Shown: positions 1-8,931, counted from the stretch's first letter. The stretch is 41,134 nucleotides of DNA from Chloroflexota bacterium (GCA_005778035.1 SXKT01000010.1:1-41134); one strand, 5' to 3'. A program made the numbers and translations. The notes: generated by a model from the sequence alone, not told the origin.

Positions 1-438
1 CAAAAATTCTATAACAAGTCCATACAAGAGTATGCCTACAACCAGGTCGCCGTTGGGAATTGGCGAGCACAGGACGCGGTATCTTTGGCCAGACAAGAAC
101 TAAATGAAATGTTGCCGCAAGGGCTGGAAACGCCGAACGCATACCTATCGAATATCCTCAATGATACCGATGTGCCGATCGGCATGATGTGGTTCTATAT
201 CGATGAAGGGCGACCGCAAAAAACCGCGGTGCTGTTAGACTTCTTCCTGTTCCCAGCCTTTCGGAATCAAACCTTAGCGATGGAAGTTTTATCTGTGTTT
301 GAAAAAGGGGTCAGGGCGGTAGGAGTTTCGCGGGTAGAGCTACAAGTATTTGGGCACAAGTCTGATGAAATTCGGCTTTACACTGAAAATGCGTATCAAC
401 AGACAATGGTTTTGTTCGCGAAGGATCTAGTAGAGTGA
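1..438 (+). CDS. GNAT-family N-acetyltransferase, 5'-truncated by window edge
   Basis: The frame is open from base 1, so the start lies outside the window; the TTG at 85 is an internal codon and should not be taken as the start. The first visible residues (QKFYNKSIQEYAYNQVAVGN) align with the N-terminal part of the next gene (FATYVSRAITEYASDKVKAGN), and both continue into a shared LPQG..TP motif, so the two are tandem paralogues. The C-terminal half has the GNAT beta4/beta5 pattern (LLDFFLFPAFR, then ELQVFGH). The acetyl-CoA pyrophosphate loop is degenerate: the paralogue has RGKGYA where this copy has RNQTLA, losing both glycines. Family knowledge says this loop binds CoA, so this copy may be inactive or regulatory (inference). 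Its stop overlaps the next start by 4 nt (GTGA), implying translational coupling. Confidence 0.8.
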   Translation, partial: QKFYNKSIQEYAYNQVAVGNWRAQDAVSLARQELNEMLPQGLETPNAYLSNILNDTDVPIGMMWFYIDEGRPQKTAVLLDFFLFPAFRNQTLAMEVLSVFEKGVRAVGVSRVELQVFGHKSDEIRLYTENAYQQTMVLFAKDLVE

Positions 439-908
439 AAGTCAGTTTCCTGCCGATGACAGAACAGCGTTTTGCTACTTATGTTTCGAGGGCGATCACT
501 GAATATGCCTCGGACAAGGTTAAGGCTGGGAATTGGGACGCAGATACTGCCTTGGAGCGATCTCGTTCAGAGTTTCACCGGTACCTGCCTCAAGGGGCCC
601 AAACGCCAGGTCATTCTCTTTGCTGTATATTAAATGAGGCTCACGAAGAAGTTGGCGTTATTTGGTACGGTACGTTGGACAATGCCAAAAATGTCCTTTT
701 TCTTTACGATTTTGAGGTCCACGAAAATTATCGGGGCAAGGGATACGCGTTGCAAAGTTTGCAGGAATTGGAAAAGGTAGCCAAAGAGAACAATTGTGAG
801 CATATTGAATTGCATGTATTTGGCTACAATGTTGCCGCCCAAAACCTGTACCTAAAGGCAGGTTTTACTATCACCAACATCAACATGCGGAAAATAATAA
901 AAAAATAA
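435..908 (+). CDS. GNAT-family N-acetyltransferase
   Basis: This is a complete 157-residue GNAT acetyltransferase with a GTG start inside the GTGA overlap with the upstream paralogue. The acetyl-CoA loop is intact (ENYRGKGYALQSL, about residues 97-109), followed by the beta5 strand IELHVFGYN and the C-terminal Y.K.GF motif (LYLKAGF) typical of the fold. Such enzymes transfer acetyl from acetyl-CoA to an amine; the acceptor cannot be read from the sequence. The stop codon lies inside the A-rich flank of a terminator hairpin facing the convergent degV gene. GNAT assignment is firm; substrate is unknown. Confidence 0.85.
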   Translation: MKVSFLPMTEQRFATYVSRAITEYASDKVKAGNWDADTALERSRSEFHRYLPQGAQTPGHSLCCILNEAHEEVGVIWYGTLDNAKNVLFLYDFEVHENYRGKGYALQSLQELEKVAKENNCEHIELHVFGYNVAAQNLYLKAGFTITNINMRKIIKK

Positions 909-941
909 CGCCCCGGCAGCAAGAATTGCCGAGGCGTTATT
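904..941 (-). terminator. Intrinsic terminator between convergent GNAT and degV genes
   Basis: AATAACGCC (904-912) pairs with GGCGTTATT (933-941), and CGGCA (914-918) pairs with TGCCG (927-931), around an 8-nt loop with one C-A mismatch. Read on the minus strand the hairpin is followed by a U-rich tract (complement of the A-run at 899-905), so it fits best as the degV terminator. It may also act on the plus-strand GNAT pair. Confidence 0.8.
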
Positions 942-960
942 AGGTTGATCAGCGGTTAAC

Positions 961-1824
961 TCAGACCAGGTCTTCCATCAGTGACATGGGCACAACTGCC
1001 GCGCCAACGATGCCAGGACCCGTATGCACCCCCAATACCGGTGATATTCGGGCTACTTCAAGTTTGGCAATATTGAGCTTTTGTTTCAATGATTCGGCAA
1101 GGTCTTCAGCGCCTTTTTCGAATTTGCCATGAAGTATGGTTGCCCAAACTGGCGTGTTGCCATAAACGGTTGTCAGGTTGTCACAGATCGCTCCCAACGC
1201 CGCGGGAATCGTTCGGACCTTTGTTACGGTGCTATATTTGCCATCTTCGTGGGCTACATTGATAACAGGTTTTAGTTTTAAGAGCGAGCCTAATAATGCC
1301 GAAACCCGGCCGATCCTTCCACCACGGGCAAGATATTCAAGTGTTTCCAAAGTGTAGATCACTTCCGTTTTTTCACGGATCATAGCCAACCGCTCCATGA
1401 TCATTTCTATTGGCCAACCCGCTTTGGTTGCGGCGGCAGCAGCCAGTACCTGAAACCGTTCTCCGCCAGAAAGGGTGAGGGTGTCCCAAAATTGGATCTT
1501 GCTTGGCTGGGAAGATTGCTCTCCGCCCACACGCGCAGAGTTGATTGTGCCGCTAAGGCCAGATGAAATATGCACGGAAAGGATGGGGTCGCCATTTTCC
1601 AAAAGCTGGTCATATAATTTGGCAAACTGTCCGCTGGAAGGTTGGGCTGTTGTTGGAATATTTGGTTGCATCTTTTCCAAACGGGTATAGAACTCATCGG
1701 GAGAGATGTCGGAGGATTTGATCTCCCCCTCGGGGAAGTTGATGTATAGCGGAGCGGTGATCACGCCATACTTTTCCATTTCTTGTTGGGTTAGTTCAGC
1801 CGCGCTGTCTGTTACGATTTTCAT
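961..1824 (-). CDS. DegV family fatty-acid-binding protein
   Basis: This 287-residue protein opens with MKIVTDSAAEL, the DegV signature (TDS..dl), followed by YGVITAPLYINF and the conserved TTAQPSSGQF and HISSGLSGT segments that line the lipid pocket. DegV/FakB proteins bind a fatty acid and, in Firmicutes, present it to the kinase FakA for phosphorylation; no fakA-like gene is present here, so the partner is unknown. The ATG at 1824 has an AAGGA Shine-Dalgarno about 9 nt upstream. The gene follows the unidentified membrane protein by 30 nt in the same direction, so they may be co-transcribed. Family assignment is strong; physiological role is inferred. Confidence 0.9.
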   Translation of the reverse strand: MKIVTDSAAELTQQEMEKYGVITAPLYINFPEGEIKSSDISPDEFYTRLEKMQPNIPTTAQPSSGQFAKLYDQLLENGDPILSVHISSGLSGTINSARVGGEQSSQPSKIQFWDTLTLSGGERFQVLAAAAATKAGWPIEMIMERLAMIREKTEVIYTLETLEYLARGGRIGRVSALLGSLLKLKPVINVAHEDGKYSTVTKVRTIPAALGAICDNLTTVYGNTPVWATILHGKFEKGAEDLAESLKQKLNIAKLEVARISPVLGVHTGPGIVGAAVVPMSLMEDLV

Positions 1825-1854
1825 AAGCTTATCCTTGTTTTTAATGTTAAATTA

Positions 1855-2445
1855 TCACGGCAGTACGGATGAATATAAGAATACCACAGGTGCATCGATG
1901 AGGCGCTGACACCTTTTAATCTCATCTTGAATGGGAGCGACCTGGATGAAATTGTGGGTCACAGATTCCCACATGAAGACCCATCCACCGATCAAAATCG
2001 CCTCCTTGATCACGTCAAAGATCAAGCCATTGAGGACAAACTGATAGCTGACAACATATACAGTCAGGCATGCCAGTGATACCAATAAATGCTTAAATGC
2101 AGCTTTACGGGTCCTCTTGATGCGATTTTGGGTGATGGCTATCTCGTGTTGGTAAAAGTTTTTAATGCTGTGGCCACATTGTGCTTCTAACGTGGCGTTC
2201 CTTTCTTCGCCAGTGATCTCGATGGTCAGGCGTATCTTGTACATTTCATCGATCTCTTCTGAGCACTGGTCCAAATAGTCCAGCACTTGCTGAGAAAGAT
2301 CCCGCGTGAGGGCGGGGGATGGATCGATAGGGTTGTACAACTCGTTGTAAGTGCCCACTTGCAAGGGTACTGTCATCGCGTTTGTTACTTGGTCATATGT
2401 GTAGATGTCAAAAAGCGTAGGGCGATTTTTCATTCCATCATCCAT
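1855..2445 (-). CDS. Two-TM membrane protein of unknown function
   Basis: I do not recognise a family. The product has up to 196 residues: a polar N-terminal half of about 115 residues, a basic stretch (NRIKRTRKAAFKH), then two hydrophobic segments at about residues 127-150 and 153-170, and a short polar C-terminus (IQDEIKRCQRLID). Two in-frame ATGs exist, at 2445 and 2433. The upstream ATG overlaps a TATAAT on the minus strand (2449-2444), so transcription from that box would begin inside the first codons and favour the ATG at 2433 (MKNRPTLFDIY). No Shine-Dalgarno precedes either. It is divergent from a GNAT gene only 15 nt away and lies just upstream of degV. Confidence 0.7.
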   Translation of the reverse strand: MDDGMKNRPTLFDIYTYDQVTNAMTVPLQVGTYNELYNPIDPSPALTRDLSQQVLDYLDQCSEEIDEMYKIRLTIEITGEERNATLEAQCGHSIKNFYQHEIAITQNRIKRTRKAAFKHLLVSLACLTVYVVSYQFVLNGLIFDVIKEAILIGGWVFMWESVTHNFIQVAPIQDEIKRCQRLIDAPVVFLYSSVLP

Positions 2446-2451
2446 TATAAT
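2444..2451. promoter_or_regulatory. Palindromic -10 element shared by divergent genes
   Basis: ATTATAAT is a perfect palindrome and contains TATAAT on both strands (plus 2446-2451; minus 2449-2444). The plus-strand ATG at 2461 is 9 nt from its -10 and the minus-strand ATG at 2433 is 10 nt from its own, with no Shine-Dalgarno on either side. No good -35 is visible on either strand. Confidence 0.5.
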
Positions 2452-2460
2452 TTTTTATTG

Positions 2461-2916
2461 ATGGAAATAAATATCAGGAATTACGATAACCAGGATTTTG
2501 ATGCCGTATTGGTCTTGTGGAGGATATCAAGAGAATTGAGTTCCAATGGAGCGGAGCTTGCCGGTGAACATCCTTTATGGGAGGATGCCCTTTATATGGA
2601 TAGGGAGATCTTGGCAAAGGACCAGGTATGGGTGGCAATTGGAGAAGATGGCAAGATCGTTGCCTTTTTGGCGATGGTCGGTTCGTATATTGACAGATTG
2701 TATGTTTTGCCGAAACATTGGCATAAAGGGGTTGGAAGAAAGTTAATTCAGTTCGCGATCAGTCTCTCGCCATCCAGAGTGTGGTTGCACACCTTGGCGA
2801 ACAATGATCGGGCAAAAGCGTTTTACGAAAAATTTGGCTTTACAAAGATCCGAGATGGAGTCAGCTCTGATGGACATGCCGATGTTATGTATGAATACAA
2901 GCCCGGGTCTGAATAA
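2461..2916 (+). CDS. GNAT-family N-acetyltransferase
   Basis: From the ATG at 2461 the product is 151 residues: MEINIRNYDNQDFDAVL, a beta4 strand YIDRLYVLPKHW, the CoA loop HKGVGRKLIQFA, and the C-terminal N..A..FYEKFGF motif. All are classic GNAT elements. The frame is open further upstream, to 2287, but that part overlaps the divergent gene and does not look like protein, so 2461 is preferred; a perfect TATAAT ends 9 nt upstream. The stop codon is immediately followed by the alr start (TAAATG), so it is the first gene of a GNAT-alr-lspA-RluD run. The acceptor substrate is unknown. Confidence 0.85.
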   Translation: MEINIRNYDNQDFDAVLVLWRISRELSSNGAELAGEHPLWEDALYMDREILAKDQVWVAIGEDGKIVAFLAMVGSYIDRLYVLPKHWHKGVGRKLIQFAISLSPSRVWLHTLANNDRAKAFYEKFGFTKIRDGVSSDGHADVMYEYKPGSE

Positions 2917-4092
2917 ATGAATACGTACCCCCTCAGACCTACTTTTGCGCAGATTGACTTGGGAATCCTCAAGGGCAATGTGGTTGCCATCCGAAGCCTG
3001 GTTAAACCAGCAAAAGTGTTGGTGATGCTAAAGGCCAATGCATATGGTCATGGGGTTGAAGGCGTCGCGCCTTACATTGAACCATTTGTAGACCAGATCG
3101 GTGTAGCAATATTGGATGAAGGGATTGCTTTAAGAAAGCTGGGTATCAGCAAACCGATCTTGGTTGCCGGTGGCACGCTGCCCGCACTGGTGCGGTATTA
3201 TCTCCAATACGATCTGACCCTTACGGTAAGCTCTTACGAGATCTTGGAAGTTGCGGAACAAGTAGCGAGCGCGGCTGGAAAAAAAATCAAGATCCATATA
3301 AAGATCGACACTGGTATGGAAAGGTCTGGAATTCGGTGGTACGAGTCTCACCCATTTTTGGAAAAAAGCCTGGAATGCCAAAATTTGGATATTGAGGGGA
3401 TTTACACCCATTTTGCCAATTCTGAGACACTTGAAGATGGACTGGTTGATAAAAAACCAGCATTTTCATACGCAAGCCAGCAACTTTCCCGTTTTGAGGA
3501 GGCATTGGCTTTTTACCGACAAACAGGTGTGCCAACGCCACGCTTGCGGCATACCGCCAATTCGGCTGCGATCCTCAACTTGCCAGAAAGTTATTACGAT
3601 ATGGTGCGGCCGGGGGTCATGTTCTATGGTGTGTACCCGGATGATGAGGTAAAGCGACCCATCAGAATTGAACCGGCGATGACATGGCGATCTTCTTTGG
3701 TGTATAGTAAACGGACGTTGGCAGGAAACCCGGTAAGTTACGGGTCTCTTTGGGCGCCGAAACAAGACACCAACATCGGTACGATCCCGTGCGGATATGC
3801 GGATGGGTATTTTCGTAGAATGTCCGGGCAACCGTACATCTTGGTAAATGGCAAGCCTTACCCTCAAGTTGGCCGCATTTGCATGGATCAATGCATGGTT
3901 GATCTGGGGCAAGATAACGCTGGCCTTGGTTCAGAGGTGATATTGTTAGGCAAGCATCCAACAACCGGCCAGAGGATAACGGCTGAAAATTTGGCCCAAT
4001 GGGCGGGTACGAATCCTTACGAGGTGATGACCAATGTTAGTGCAAGGGTGCCGAGGGTTTTTGTGAACGAGGAAGCAGATAAGCGACTTTAG
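2917..4092 (+). CDS. alr: Alanine racemase
   Basis: PLP-dependent enzyme of fold type III interconverting L- and D-alanine for peptidoglycan synthesis in the cytoplasm. The 391-residue product has the PLP lysine in MLKANAYGHG (K39), the D131TGMERSGIR segment of the barrel, HTANSAA, the VRPGVMFYG strand, and the second catalytic base tyrosine in NPVSYGSLW (Y275), followed by GTIPCGYADG. Length and motif order match the family throughout. The ATG directly abuts the preceding GNAT stop with no spacer, so translation is probably coupled. lspA follows 7 nt downstream, giving a small envelope-biogenesis cluster. Confidence 0.97.
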   Translation: MNTYPLRPTFAQIDLGILKGNVVAIRSLVKPAKVLVMLKANAYGHGVEGVAPYIEPFVDQIGVAILDEGIALRKLGISKPILVAGGTLPALVRYYLQYDLTLTVSSYEILEVAEQVASAAGKKIKIHIKIDTGMERSGIRWYESHPFLEKSLECQNLDIEGIYTHFANSETLEDGLVDKKPAFSYASQQLSRFEEALAFYRQTGVPTPRLRHTANSAAILNLPESYYDMVRPGVMFYGVYPDDEVKRPIRIEPAMTWRSSLVYSKRTLAGNPVSYGSLWAPKQDTNIGTIPCGYADGYFRRMSGQPYILVNGKPYPQVGRICMDQCMVDLGQDNAGLGSEVILLGKHPTTGQRITAENLAQWAGTNPYEVMTNVSARVPRVFVNEEADKRL

Positions 4093-4099
4093 GAGAATC

Positions 4100-4630
4100 A
4101 TGAAGTATTTGGGTTATGCGCGTTTGTTGGTCACCTCGGTTGTGGTGATCTTGTTGGATCAATGGAGTAAATATTTGGTACGGCAATTGCCACTCGGCGA
4201 TATTTGGATGCCCAGTGGGTGGGATTGGTTGACGCCATATGCCCGAATTGTACATTGGTACAACACTGGGGCGGCGTTCGGTTCGTTTCAAGGGTTTGGG
4301 CTGGTCTTCACTTTGCTGGCGTTTGTGGTGGTGGGATTCATCGTGGTTTATTTTCAAAAACTTGCCATGGACCATTGGTGGATGGAAGTTGCCTTGGGTA
4401 TGCAGATGGGCGGGGCGATCGGAAATGTGATCGACCGCATCACCAATGAAATGAAAGTGACGGATTTTATTTCGATCGGATCTTTTGCCGTTTTCAATAT
4501 CGCTGATTCGGCCATTACGGTAGGGACTGTGATCTTGGTTGCCGGCATGTTGTACCTGGATAAACGTGCAGCAAAACTAACATCCACTACTGAGGATCCC
4601 TCCGCCGGTAAGGACAACCCTGGTGAGTGA
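4100..4630 (+). CDS. lspA: Lipoprotein signal peptidase (signal peptidase II)
   Basis: Inner-membrane aspartyl protease that removes signal peptides from prolipoproteins after diacylglyceryl transfer. The 176-residue protein has four hydrophobic segments and the family motifs: LLDQWSK (D20), NTGAAF (N55), and the two catalytic aspartates in GNVIDR (D112) and FNIADS (D136). An AGGAG Shine-Dalgarno sits 4 nt before the ATG. The tail after the last TM is polar and slightly longer than usual. Its end overlaps the GTG start of the pseudouridine synthase gene by 8 nt, a common lspA-rlu arrangement in bacteria. Confidence 0.97.
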   Translation: MKYLGYARLLVTSVVVILLDQWSKYLVRQLPLGDIWMPSGWDWLTPYARIVHWYNTGAAFGSFQGFGLVFTLLAFVVVGFIVVYFQKLAMDHWWMEVALGMQMGGAIGNVIDRITNEMKVTDFISIGSFAVFNIADSAITVGTVILVAGMLYLDKRAAKLTSTTEDPSAGKDNPGE

Positions 4631-5558
4631 ACAAACCGGCCATTGGATAGAATGTGAAAACCAAAGCGGGCTCGAAAGCCGTCTGGATAAATTTTTGGTG
4701 GAGTCGATCGAGGGGCAATCGCGCTCCAGGTTGCAAACCCTGATCCTGGATGGGCAAGTGATGGTTAATGGGATTGTCGTAAAAAAAGCTGGCGCGATGG
4801 TCCCCTTGGAAGCCGTAGTACGGGTGCACTTTCCACCCCTTCAATCCTCCGGTATTACCGCTGAGAGGATCCCGTTGGATATCATTTTTGAGAACGATGA
4901 CCTGTTGGTGATCAACAAACCGGCAGGCATGGTAGTGCATCCAGCGGTCGGACACTCCAATGGAACGCTGGTGAACGCGGTGCTGGGCTACGAGCCGGCA
5001 CTGGAAGGGATCGGTGGTGAAGAACGGCCCGGCATTGTGCATCGATTGGACAAAGAGACCTCTGGTTTGATCGTTGTGGCGAAGAATGAACAAGCACATC
5101 GCTGGTTGCAAGAACAATTCCGCTCTCGCAGTACGGTCAAGATCTATCATGCTCTGGTAGATGGAAAACCCGCTACCGCGATCGGCCGAATTGAAGCCGC
5201 CATAGGAAGAGACCAAACTGACCGGAAGAAAATGGCGGTCACAAATCTTAAAAAAGGCCGCGAGGCGATCAGTGAATATAAAACACTGGAATCATTTCGG
5301 CATCATACCCTTTTGGAATTCCACCCACTTACCGGCAGGACACACCAAATCCGGCTGCATTGCAAAATGCTCGGCTGTCCGATCACGGGCGACAAGATAT
5401 ACGGGCATCGCGCACCCACAGTACCCTTAAATCGCCATTTTCTGCATGCTTATCAGCTTTCAATTTCATTACCGGGAGAAAGCACAGCCCGCACTTTTGT
5501 GGCCCCTTTACCAATAGAATTGGAGCGCGTGTTAAGTGAATTAAGGAAGATCGGATAA
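4623..5558 (+). CDS. rluD: RluD-type 23S rRNA pseudouridine synthase
   Basis: The 311-residue product has an N-terminal S4 RNA-binding domain (about 19-75: SRLDKFLVESI...GQVMVNG) and the RluA/C/D catalytic domain with ENDDLLVINKPAGMVVHP and the catalytic aspartate in GIVHRLDKETSGLIVVAKN (D143). GRTHQIRLHCKMLGCPITGD is the conserved C-terminal RNA-contact motif. It converts uridines to pseudouridine in rRNA; the D-type assignment rests on the S4 domain plus domain order and is likely but not certain. The start is a GTG overlapping the end of lspA. The convergent amidase gene ends 19 nt downstream with no obvious terminator between. Confidence 0.93.
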   Translation: MSEQTGHWIECENQSGLESRLDKFLVESIEGQSRSRLQTLILDGQVMVNGIVVKKAGAMVPLEAVVRVHFPPLQSSGITAERIPLDIIFENDDLLVINKPAGMVVHPAVGHSNGTLVNAVLGYEPALEGIGGEERPGIVHRLDKETSGLIVVAKNEQAHRWLQEQFRSRSTVKIYHALVDGKPATAIGRIEAAIGRDQTDRKKMAVTNLKKGREAISEYKTLESFRHHTLLEFHPLTGRTHQIRLHCKMLGCPITGDKIYGHRAPTVPLNRHFLHAYQLSISLPGESTARTFVAPLPIELERVLSELRKIG

Positions 5559-5577
5559 ACTGCCAGGTGGCTCGTGC

Positions 5578-6936
5578 TTACTCACCTAATTTTGGCAGGT
5601 GGGTATGCCATGGAGTGGCCTTTTCAAATGCCCTTGCAATCCTGAGTAATTTTTTTTCAGACCAATGGGATGTAACCAGCTGAAGCCCTACTGGCATGCC
5701 TTCGCTTGTGAACCCGGCGGGCACGCTAATTGCTGGCAAGCCGGTAAGATTAAAGGGAGCGGTAAACCGGGTCAGCCGGCGGGCTTGTTCGATCGCGTTC
5801 GTTCCAGCGATCAAAGGAGCGGGGATGGGAGTAGATGGCAAGAGCAATGCGTCAAACGAATGAAAGAATAGCTCCATTTGCCGGCGAGCTTCCGTTTGGG
5901 TTTTTCGGGCAAGGGTGTATTCCACCGAACTTTGCTCCGCGCCAGCGCTCAATCGTTGTTGGATATCACTGCCAAACCGGCTGAGGTCTTCTTGCATACG
6001 GCTCTTATGGAAAGCGGCACCATCCGACAAGACCATTAAAGAATTTGCGAGAGCAGCGTCCCGTAAAAAATTCAATTCCACCGGCAACACGGCTGCCCCA
6101 AGGGTTGCCAAAACCTCACCAGCCTCACGAATGATCTCGAGCACATCCGGTTCGGCGTCCCAACTATAATCCCCGTCTAAAATTCCAATTTTTAAACCTT
6201 CAACACCGGCATCAATTCCGTCGAGGTAATCGTCTACAGGGTGCGCTGCAGAGTAAGGATCGCTTTCATCGTATCCGGCAAGGACTTGCAACAGGATAGC
6301 TGCGTCTGTAACGGTTTTTGTTAGCGGGCCTGGGTGATCCAAGTTCCACGAGAGCGGGAAGATACCGCGGGTAGAGACCCTTCCAAATGTAGGTTTTAGC
6401 CCTACAACACCGCATAAACTGGCAGGGATGCGGTTGCTTCCTCCGGTATCTGTTCCGAGTGCCCCCAATGCCATACCTGTGGCCACAGCAACCACGCTAC
6501 CACTGGATGAACCGCCGCTGATCCGCTCTGGGTTCCACGGGTTGGGAACAGTACCATAATGGGGATTAATACCAGTGACACCGAGGGCAATCTCGTGGGT
6601 GTTGGTTTTTCCATTGATAACTGCTCCCTGCTGGATCAGCTTGCTAACAGTGAGGGCGTTCTTCTCGGGGATATAGTCGCGAAAAAATGGGGTTCCGGCG
6701 GTTGTAGGAACACCTTTGGTTTGGTAAAGGTCCTTAACGCCGATCGGGATTCCTGACAACGCGCCTTTGGATTCATTCAACAAATGGGCATTTTCAATCA
6801 CCGTGATATAAGCATTAAATTTTTTATTGAACTGGTAGATCTGCTTATAACAAGCTTGCGAAAGTTGTTCCTTGGTAAGGCTACCGGAGCTTAGCATATC
6901 GCATGCTTGTCGAATCGTAAGTTTTTGAATGTCCAT
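5578..6936 (-). CDS. Amidase signature family hydrolase
   Basis: The 452-residue enzyme carries the complete Ser-cisSer-Lys triad of the amidase signature family: K68 in IPIGVKDL, the glycine-serine loop GGSSSGS (cis-Ser S143/144), and the nucleophile S167 in GTDTGGSNRIPAS, 24 residues apart as in FAAH and GatA. It resembles GatA, but it is shorter than typical GatA (about 480-490 residues), stands alone without gatB or gatC, and has Asn where GatA normally has Ile/Val after GGS. I therefore call it a general amidase. The ATG at 6936 has no Shine-Dalgarno; TAAAAT (6948-6943) lies 6 nt upstream, so initiation may be leaderless. Confidence 0.88.
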   Translation of the reverse strand: MDIQKLTIRQACDMLSSGSLTKEQLSQACYKQIYQFNKKFNAYITVIENAHLLNESKGALSGIPIGVKDLYQTKGVPTTAGTPFFRDYIPEKNALTVSKLIQQGAVINGKTNTHEIALGVTGINPHYGTVPNPWNPERISGGSSSGSVVAVATGMALGALGTDTGGSNRIPASLCGVVGLKPTFGRVSTRGIFPLSWNLDHPGPLTKTVTDAAILLQVLAGYDESDPYSAAHPVDDYLDGIDAGVEGLKIGILDGDYSWDAEPDVLEIIREAGEVLATLGAAVLPVELNFLRDAALANSLMVLSDGAAFHKSRMQEDLSRFGSDIQQRLSAGAEQSSVEYTLARKTQTEARRQMELFFHSFDALLLPSTPIPAPLIAGTNAIEQARRLTRFTAPFNLTGLPAISVPAGFTSEGMPVGLQLVTSHWSEKKLLRIARAFEKATPWHTHLPKLGE

Positions 6937-6964
6937 GCAGGTATTTTAACGGAAATTCAGTTAA

Positions 6965-7008
6965 AAACAAAAGCGGGCAGTTCATTTGTGAACTGCCCGC
7001 TTTTGTTT
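6965..7008 (-). terminator. Strong intrinsic terminator after formate-THF ligase
   Basis: A 20-bp perfect stem (6965-6984 with 6989-7008) closes a TTTG loop; the core is AAGCGGGCAGTTCA. It lies between the end of the formate-THF ligase gene and the amidase start, both on the minus strand, and the stem foot reads as a U-rich tail on that strand. It separates the two transcription units. Confidence 0.9.
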
Positions 7009-7026
7009 GGTTCTTTGTTTAGGTAA

Positions 7027-8931
7027 TTAGAATAAGCCTACTACCTTGCCTGTTTCGAGGTCAAGGTCAACATCATAGAATACTGGGCGGGTAGGCAAGC
7101 CGGGCATGGTACGCATGGTGCCCAGCAATGGATAAAGGAATCCGGCACCCACGGATGCGCGAATGTCGCTGATCACCACTTTGAAGCCCCTTGGCGCACC
7201 CTTTAGGGCTGCGTCGGTAGAGAAGGACAAATGGGTTTTTGCCATGCACAGAGGCAAATTGTCGAACCCGAGTTTGGTATAAAGCTCGATCTTTCGTTCT
7301 GCTTCCGGGCTGTATTCCACGCCATCAGCACGGTAAATCTCTTTGCAGATGGTTTCAATCTTGCTTTTGATCGACTCTTCCAAAGGATAGAGGAATTTGA
7401 AATTGCTAGGCTTTTCGCAAGCTTTTACAACAGCATCGGCAAGAGCCACGGCACCTTTTCCGCCTTCCATCCAATGGCGCGAAACAACCGCGTCCATTGC
7501 GCCAGCAGCGAAGGCAGCCTTGCGTACCAATTCAACCTCTGCCGGGGTATCGGTAGAAAATGAATTGACCGCCACGACCACATTCACGCCGTATTTGAGG
7601 GCGTTTTCAATATGTTGCACCAGGTTCGGCAGCCCTTTTTGCAGCAGTTCCAAATTCTCGTCGGTATATTCTGCGGCAAGGGGTTTGCCTGCCACTACTT
7701 TGGGCCCGCCACCATGCATCTTTAGCGCGCGGACGGTGGCAACCATCACCACGACATGCGGGATCAATCCCGAGTAACGGCACTTAATGTCGAAGAATTT
7801 TTCCATACCGATATCGGCGCCAAAACCAGATTCGGTGATGACATAATCGGCCATCTTGAGGGCGATCTTGTCGGCGATGATCGAGCTTTGGCCATGGGCG
7901 ATATTGGCAAATGGACCTGCGTGCACGATTGCCGGGGTGCCTTCCAATGTTTGCATCAAATTGGGTTTGATGGCGTCCTTCATCAAAACGGTCAGCGCAC
8001 CAGCTACGCCCAGGTCTTCGGCGGTTACGGCATCGCCTTGGCGATTGGTAGCAACAACCATCGCACCCAAACGTTCGCGCATATCAGCCAGGCCGGTGGT
8101 AAGAGCCAGGATGGCCATAATTTCTGATGCGACAGTGATATCGTACCCGGAGCGATGCTCAAAACCAGCTTCTTCCTTGCCGAGGCCGACCTGAATCTCG
8201 CGCAGGAAGCGGTCATTTACATCGATCACGCGGCGCCATGTCACGTTCTGGGGGTCGATATCCAGACGGGCAAATTTGCGGCGTTCTTCAGGGGTAAGCT
8301 CATTGGGGTCTGTCTTGGTGATGCCCAACTTTTTTAGGCGGCGAAGCATGGAGGGTGAGAATTTGCGGTTGCCCTTTTTATCCAGGGGGCATAAAGCGTC
8401 GAATAATTTTCCGTCATCGGGAGTATTCACTTCATGCATCATGCGGGCATCCAGCGCTGCGGAACAAAGGTTGTGTGCCGCTGTGATGGCATGGATGTCG
8501 CCGGTGAGGTGCAGGTTGAAATCCTCCATCGGAATGACCTGGCTGTACCCGCCGCCCGCCGCTCCACCTTTGATGCCAAAGGTAGGACCTTGCGATGGTT
8601 GGCGAATGACTGTCATTACCTTTTTACCAAGGTGCGCGCCTAATGCCTGAGAAAGCCCGACGGTTGTTGTTGTCTTCCCTTCGCCCAATGGGGTTGGGGT
8701 GATTGCGGTGACATCAATGTATTTGCCGTCAGGGCGATCATTTAGCCGATCCAAGATCTCTAACTTGATCTTGGCTTTGTAAGGCCCAAATAATTCAAGC
8801 TCATTTTCTTCGATTCCAAGCTCTTCCGCGATCTGGGTGATCGGTTTTAGAGTACCTGCCTGGGCTATATCTATGTCGGAAGGGACGGGATTTAATAGCT
8901 TGATTGGGGTGGGGGTGAATTTCCTGGCCAT
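7027..8931 (-). CDS. fhs: Formate--tetrahydrofolate ligase
   Basis: ATP-dependent ligation of formate to tetrahydrofolate, giving 10-formyl-THF (one-carbon metabolism; methyl branch of Wood-Ljungdahl in acetogens). The P-loop is [16 protein letters not shown], followed by the hallmark [38 protein letters not shown] and by [11 protein letters not shown] and [16 protein letters not shown] further on. Monofunctional, 634 residues. An in-frame TTG at 8946 would add five residues, but it lies upstream of a GAGGAG Shine-Dalgarno (8942-8937) that is spaced 5 nt from the ATG at 8931, so 8931 is the start. A sigma70-like promoter and two operator-like boxes precede it (separate entries). Confidence 0.97.
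   Translation of the reverse strand: MARKFTPTPIKLLNPVPSDIDIAQAGTLKPITQIAEELGIEENELELFGPYKAKIKLEILDRLNDRPDGKYIDVTAITPTPLGEGKTTTTVGLSQALGAHLGKKVMTVIRQPSQGPTFGIKGGAAGGGYSQVIPMEDFNLHLTGDIHAITAAHNLCSAALDARMMHEVNTPDDGKLFDALCPLDKKGNRKFSPSMLRRLKKLGITKTDPNELTPEERRKFARLDIDPQNVTWRRVIDVNDRFLREIQVGLGKEEAGFEHRSGYDITVASEIMAILALTTGLADMRERLGAMVVATNRQGDAVTAEDLGVAGALTVLMKDAIKPNLMQTLEGTPAIVHAGPFANIAHGQSSIIADKIALKMADYVITESGFGADIGMEKFFDIKCRYSGLIPHVVVMVATVRALKMHGGGPKVVAGKPLAAEYTDENLELLQKGLPNLVQHIENALKYGVNVVVAVNSFSTDTPAEVELVRKAAFAAGAMDAVVSRHWMEGGKGAVALADAVVKACEKPSNFKFLYPLEESIKSKIETICKEIYRADGVEYSPEAERKIELYTKLGFDNLPLCMAKTHLSFSTDAALKGAPRGFKVVISDIRASVGAGFLYPLLGTMRTMPGLPTRPVFYDVDLDLETGKVVGLF

Noticed and set aside
2287-2460. 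N-terminal extension of the GNAT gene at 2461
   Set aside because: The extra 58 residues overlap the divergent membrane-protein gene, show no GNAT similarity and lie upstream of the TATAAT at 2446.
4240-5420. Frequent GATC/CGATCG words
   Set aside because: They follow from the codons ATC and GAT before G; there is no regular spacing and no clustering that would suggest an origin or uptake signal.
5559-5577. Terminator between the pseudouridine synthase and amidase genes
   Set aside because: Only a direct repeat (CAGGTGG twice) is present; no stable hairpin forms in the 19-nt gap.
7231-8650. Several plus-strand frames opposite fhs
   Set aside because: They are shadows of a fully recognisable enzyme and lack start signals.
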